A stretch of 6,679 bases of DNA from Gemmatimonadales bacterium (GTDB lineage: Bacteria > Gemmatimonadota > Gemmatimonadetes > Gemmatimonadales > GWC2-71-9): assembly GCA_030597435.1 (NCBI GenBank), contig JAUVRV010000150.1, forward strand, positions 1 to 6,679, read 5' to 3'. The translations under genes and the position numbers were made by a program. Numbering within the stretch: position 1 is the first letter of the stretch; each line of letters begins with the position of its first letter. Under the pieces are notes generated by a model. That model saw only the letters and a program-made list of their open reading frames with translations. It was not told the origin of the DNA and searched no databases. Below are positions 5,715 through 6,679 of the stretch, piece after piece.

Positions 5715-6143
5715 ATGCGCCGCATTATCCCCATCATCCTTGCCCTCGTCCTTGTCGTCTCTGTACGCACATCCGCTCAGGACCCGCCGACGGCCCAGAA
5801 ATGGACCAATGTCGAGTGGTACGAAGTCATCACCTGGTACTTCAGTGACGCGGAGGAAGCATTGACCCTGTGGACCGAACACTTCTTGCCTGTAGTCATG
5901 GAGGTCATACCGGAGGTGACCTGCCTTTGGTTCATGACTGGGGAAACTCACATAACATGCCACTTCCCCATGCCCGACGGCCCTGCGGGGATGGAGTGGA
6001 GGGATGGCCCATATGTGGTCAAGTTCAACGCAGCATTAGCTGCACGGGAGGGTGAGGCCACGACGGAGTTGTACGAGCGGTTCGGAAACGTCATTTCCAG
6101 AACGACCAACCACATCGCGTTGAAACACACGGGCGGGATGTAG
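5715..6143 (+). CDS. Small secreted protein of unknown function
   Basis: A 142-residue protein I do not recognise. The N-terminus is a textbook signal peptide: MRR, then the hydrophobic IIPIILALVLVVSV, with likely cleavage after RTSA before QDPP. The mature protein of about 121 residues is rich in Trp, Glu and Thr, with segments NVEWYEVITWYFSD (32-45), a helix-like EEALTLWTEHFLPVVMEVIPE (47-67), WFMTGETHITCHFPMPDG (72-89), GMEWRDGPYVVKFNAALAAREGE (92-114) and ISRTTNHIALKH (127-138). It has two cysteines (C70 and C82), which could pair in the periplasm. The beta-alpha-beta feel and length recall dimeric alpha/beta-barrel proteins, but this is only an impression. The strong ribosome site suggests high expression. 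Good codon structure and an intact signal peptide make it a real gene. It may be transcribed alone from the candidate promoter at 5505-5533. Confidence 0.8.
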   Translation: MRRIIPIILALVLVVSVRTSAQDPPTAQKWTNVEWYEVITWYFSDAEEALTLWTEHFLPVVMEVIPEVTCLWFMTGETHITCHFPMPDGPAGMEWRDGPYVVKFNAALAAREGEATTELYERFGNVISRTTNHIALKHTGGM

Positions 6144-6168
6144 CTGCTCGCTATCGAAGCACTGAACC

Positions 6169-6197
6169 GCAGCGCCCGGCTTTGTGTCGGGCGTTGC
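6169..6197 (+). terminator. Strong hairpin after the small secreted protein gene
   Basis: GCAGCGCCCGGC (6169-6180) pairs with GTGTCGGGCGTTGC allowing G-T pairs (6186-6197), leaving a 5-base loop TTTGT: a 12-bp GC-rich stem beginning 26 bases after the stop codon at 6141-6143. No T-run follows, so it is either an atypical terminator or an mRNA 3'-end stabiliser. The position and stem strength favour a role at the transcript end. Confidence 0.5.
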
Positions 6198-6306
6198 CGT
6201 AGCCCAACCGTGGGCAGCATCGAGTGAGTCCCGCACGCTCCGGACATCATGGTCAACCAACGCGGCAACAGATCTTCCTGAGGGCGCTCGCGACCCTTCC
6301 GACGTC

Positions 6307-6359
6307 GAGATCATTTTCGCTTGTTTCCTCTCAAGCGAGACGTTTTGGAGCGTGATCTC
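6307..6359 (+). repeat. Nested inverted repeats; inner hairpin is terminator-like
   Basis: An outer pair GAGATCA (6307-6313) and TGATCTC (6353-6359) encloses an inner hairpin TCGCTTG (6317-6323) and CAAGCGA (6332-6338) with an 8-base loop. Four Ts (6343-6346) follow the inner stem by four bases, so on the + strand it could act as a backup terminator. The nested form could also be a structured RNA or a two-dimer protein site. Confidence 0.3.
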
Positions 6360-6450
6360 CGTGCGGGCAGCCGAGCGGATCAGTCCCAATCGTTCTCGTC
6401 AGTGCGCTTCCTTTCCACGTTGCAGTACTTCACCCCCCCAACCCCAGTCT

Positions 6451-6466
6451 CCACCCCCTTGGGTGG
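6451..6466. repeat. Short GC-rich hairpin
   Basis: CCACCC (6451-6456) and GGGTGG (6461-6466) form a perfect 6-bp stem with a 4-base loop. No T-run follows on either strand, so a terminator role is doubtful. Confidence 0.25.
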
Positions 6467-6623
6467 CGCACTCCAATTAGACGTCCGATCTCGAATCGTT
6501 GATGGCCAAGTTTCGGCTTCCGTCAGGATTCCCTGACAGAACCTCATCCCTCCCTTGACCGCTGTCGACTGGCGGGCGACCAGACCGACACCAATACTTA
6601 AGGAGAGCCCTCGAGGGGATTTC

Positions 6624-6679
6624 ATGGCGGTCAGCCAATGGTTGCGACCTCCACGGCACTTGGTGGTCTTGTTCCTGGG
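6624..6679 (+). CDS. 5' end of a gene cut by the window, probable membrane sensor
   Basis: An ATG at 6624 is preceded by GAGGGG (6613-6618) at 5-base spacing, a strong ribosome site, and the frame stays open to the window end. The 18 visible residues are MAVSQWLRPPRHLVVLFL and the next codon is cut but begins GG. A basic start, the RPPRHL motif and then a hydrophobic run indicate a signal anchor or first membrane helix. From memory, RPPRHL followed by a hydrophobic run opens some membrane-anchored sensor proteins, including sensor kinases, in Gemmatimonadota and Acidobacteriota; the class cannot be proved from so short a piece. The gene is partial only because the window ends. Confidence 0.6.
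   Translation, partial: MAVSQWLRPPRHLVVLFL

Larger units (their letters stand above)
6144..6623. other. Intergenic region with several inverted repeats
   Basis: About 480 bases with no gene I can support. Apart from the hairpin at 6169-6197 it holds a nested inverted repeat (6307-6359), a short hairpin CCACCC-CCTT-GGGTGG (6451-6466) and clustered C-runs (6433-6458). Open frames here are short, lack ribosome sites and show no recognisable protein features. A TTGACC at 6555-6560 has no -10 partner at a suitable distance. Confidence 0.5.

Noticed and set aside
5472..5963. Minus-strand frame of 163 residues overlapping the small secreted protein gene
   Set aside because: The + strand gene has a signal peptide and a strong ribosome site; the antisense product is a low-complexity Arg/Gly-rich shadow.
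6433..6458. Minus-strand G-quadruplex from clustered C-runs
   Set aside because: The last loop is at least 8 bases, outside the usual limit, and there is no nearby - strand gene or promoter to regulate.

Overview
This is a GC-rich bacterial window with tightly packed genes, all on the + strand. The clearest taxonomic signal is the Ser/Thr kinase at 2307-4385. Its N-terminal signature (GRYEIERELGAGGMATVYLARD, VAVKVLRPDLAA, RFLREI, HPHIL) closely resembles the large kinase families of Gemmatimonadota, and Acidobacteriota is the next best guess. This assignment rests on remembered family signatures, not on a search.

Layout. (1) 1-218 is a short leader with no supportable gene; its last part is AT-rich and holds a candidate promoter overlapped by a 32-bp near-perfect palindrome (168-199). 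(2) 219-1807 is a two-gene type IV toxin-antitoxin/abortive-infection operon: an AbiEi-like antitoxin of the DUF6088 type, then an AbiEii/AbiGii nucleotidyltransferase toxin, overlapping by one base (TGATG). (3) 1808-2306 is non-coding as far as I can tell, with a weak hairpin, a G-quadruplex-type G-run cluster and a -10-like TATATT just before the kinase. (4) 2307-5344 is a kinase/hydrolase operon: a membrane-anchored Ser/Thr kinase with PEGA and SUMF1/FGE-like domains on the far side of the membrane, followed 20 bases later by a secreted alpha/beta hydrolase. (5) 5345-5714 is intergenic, with a candidate promoter and 2.3 copies of a 25-26 nt imperfect repeat. (6) 5715-6143 encodes a small secreted protein of unknown function. 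(7) 6144-6623 is intergenic, with several hairpins. (8) 6624 to the window end is the 5' tip of another gene that starts like a membrane-anchored sensor.

How the genes work together. The toxin-antitoxin pair is self-contained and probably autoregulated through the palindrome. The kinase would sense or bind something in the periplasm through its PEGA/SUMF1 part and signal to the cytoplasm. The downstream hydrolase carries an export signal, so it would end up in the same compartment as the SUMF1 domain, and the two may form one functional unit. The most interesting items are the operator-promoter arrangement of the toxin-antitoxin operon, the kinase-PEGA-SUMF1 fusion whose SUMF1 part has no cysteine, its linkage to the hydrolase, and the uncharacterised secreted protein.
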